A DNA stretch of 64,000 bases from Rhodobacteraceae bacterium (ex Bugula neritina AB1) (GTDB lineage Bacteria; Pseudomonadota; Alphaproteobacteria; Rhodobacterales; Rhodobacteraceae), in NCBI GenBank assembly GCA_001730095.1, contig MDLF01000085.1:180053-244052 (forward strand), read 5' to 3'. The position numbers were made by a program, and so were the translations under genes. This document shows positions 63,463 through 64,000 of this stretch, piece by piece. Under the pieces are notes generated by a model, which ran no database searches, had not been told where the DNA came from, and saw only the letters and a list, made by a program, of their open reading frames with translations. Each line of letters starts with the position of its first letter. Within the stretch, counting starts at the first letter, position 1.

Positions 63463-64000
63463 ATCATGCCTCCATTCGCTTGAGCGCCTGAAAATACCGG
63501 TCAAAAATCAGTCAACTCGGGCAGCAACAAGGCCAACTGCCACAGGAAGCATAATTTCTCCGTAAAACCAGGAGTAGACCTCAGCAAAGGCTCAGCCCAT
63601 TTAGGATCAGACGCCCTGGTCAACCGGCAGGATCAGCGGCGGCGTCATGCACAAGCCCCGGGCGCACAGCAGATCTAGCCACCCGGGGCATTCTGCCCTT
63701 GGCGGTTTTTCTGTGCGGATCTTTGCGGGTTCCTTTTTTCGTTCGTTCCGTTCGGTTGTGCCTGAGGTCCCGTTTCAGGGGGCGGCGCCGCCGGGTGGAA
63801 GTGGACAGAACCCCACAGGGGGCCTGCTCGGACAGGATATCCTGGACGACCCCCTTTTTATCAGGGCCGGTTCCGGGGTGTCGCGCAGGCAGCCCATAGA
63901 TGCCTGCGCCTCGTATCATGGCCCATGCGCGGAGCCATGGCGGGGGATCGCGATCGGGAGGCAGTTTGGCATTTACATGTGAGGATCACGTGAAGGGGGC
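63463..64000. other. Right-edge region, no supported gene
   Basis: About 540 bp. It begins with the 5' side of the unknown membrane protein gene. Frames on both strands between 63600 and 63990 are open but have low-complexity, proline- and arginine-rich translations without ribosome sites. A pyrimidine-rich stretch at 63720-63770 and a GGCGGCGCCGCC palindrome near 63781 stand out; both could belong to a gene beyond the window. Confidence 0.5.

Noticed and set aside
63607..63770. Minus-strand frame ending MTPPLILPVDQGV near the right edge
   Set aside because: It has no upstream start before a stop codon and only about 50 codons. It could be a remnant but cannot be supported.

Overview
This 64 kb window reads as an ordinary chromosomal segment of a Roseobacter-clade alphaproteobacterium (Phaeobacter/Leisingera/Ruegeria type). 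The evidence is the high GC content, the split aa3 cytochrome oxidase loci (a lone ctaD, and ctaC-ctaB-small ORF-ctaG-ctaE-SURF1-thrC-M16 peptidase), glyQ-glyS next to ppdK, long FolB/FolP proteins, and several families typical of Rhodobacterales. The taxonomic call is inference from gene content. I see no insertion sequence, prophage, integrase or CRISPR array.

Layout. 1-5 kb: two glycosyltransferase genes (one cut by the window edge), tRNA-Leu(GAG) and a secreted peptidoglycan-binding-like protein. 5-12.7 kb: lipB, a degenerate LuxR/alpha-beta-hydrolase protein, a HIT protein, ctaD behind a perfect FNR box, a DUF2244 protein, a YqeY protein and carA. 12.7-22 kb: a membrane glycosyltransferase with an N-terminal MshEN-like domain, a GntR regulator, a HAD nucleotidase, a UbiH-type hydroxylase, an M50-like protein, a class V aminotransferase, two coupled Lrp-type regulators and ilvC. 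22-33 kb (minus strand): folB-folP-glmM, a SleB-like hydrolase, ppdK, glyS, a DUF6446-like protein and glyQ. 33-45 kb: a secreted three-domain protein with a dead trypsin-like domain, an SDR, DUF1178, EcsC and GNAT proteins, a flavin reductase, an acetyltransferase, a SulP transporter, mtnP, a membrane acyltransferase-like protein, a LysE exporter and apt. 45-55 kb (minus strand): an FAD oxidase, an MBL-fold protein, a GNAT protein, an M16 peptidase, thrC and the cox operon. 55-64 kb: tldD, dprA, topA, scoAB and an unknown membrane protein.

How the genes relate. Two distant cytochrome oxidase loci each carry a perfect TTGAT-N4-ATCAA FNR-type box, suggesting joint oxygen control. glyQ and glyS supply both glycyl-tRNA synthetase subunits. 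folB, folP and glmM overlap or abut and are probably cotranscribed.

The most interesting non-genic signal is a family of four intergenic elements (35130-35279, 45030-45190, 47579-47746, 61151-61463). All share one architecture: an outer CTCCCGC/GCGGGAG pairing, a variable hairpin, an inner TTGGGC/GCCCAA pairing that encloses two hairpins, then a further hairpin. Most stems are preserved although their sequences differ between copies, so this looks like a structured RNA or DNA element rather than simple repeated sequence. Two proteins appear to be former enzymes that lost their catalytic residues: the alpha/beta hydrolase at 5723-7399 and the trypsin-like domain at 33258-35018.
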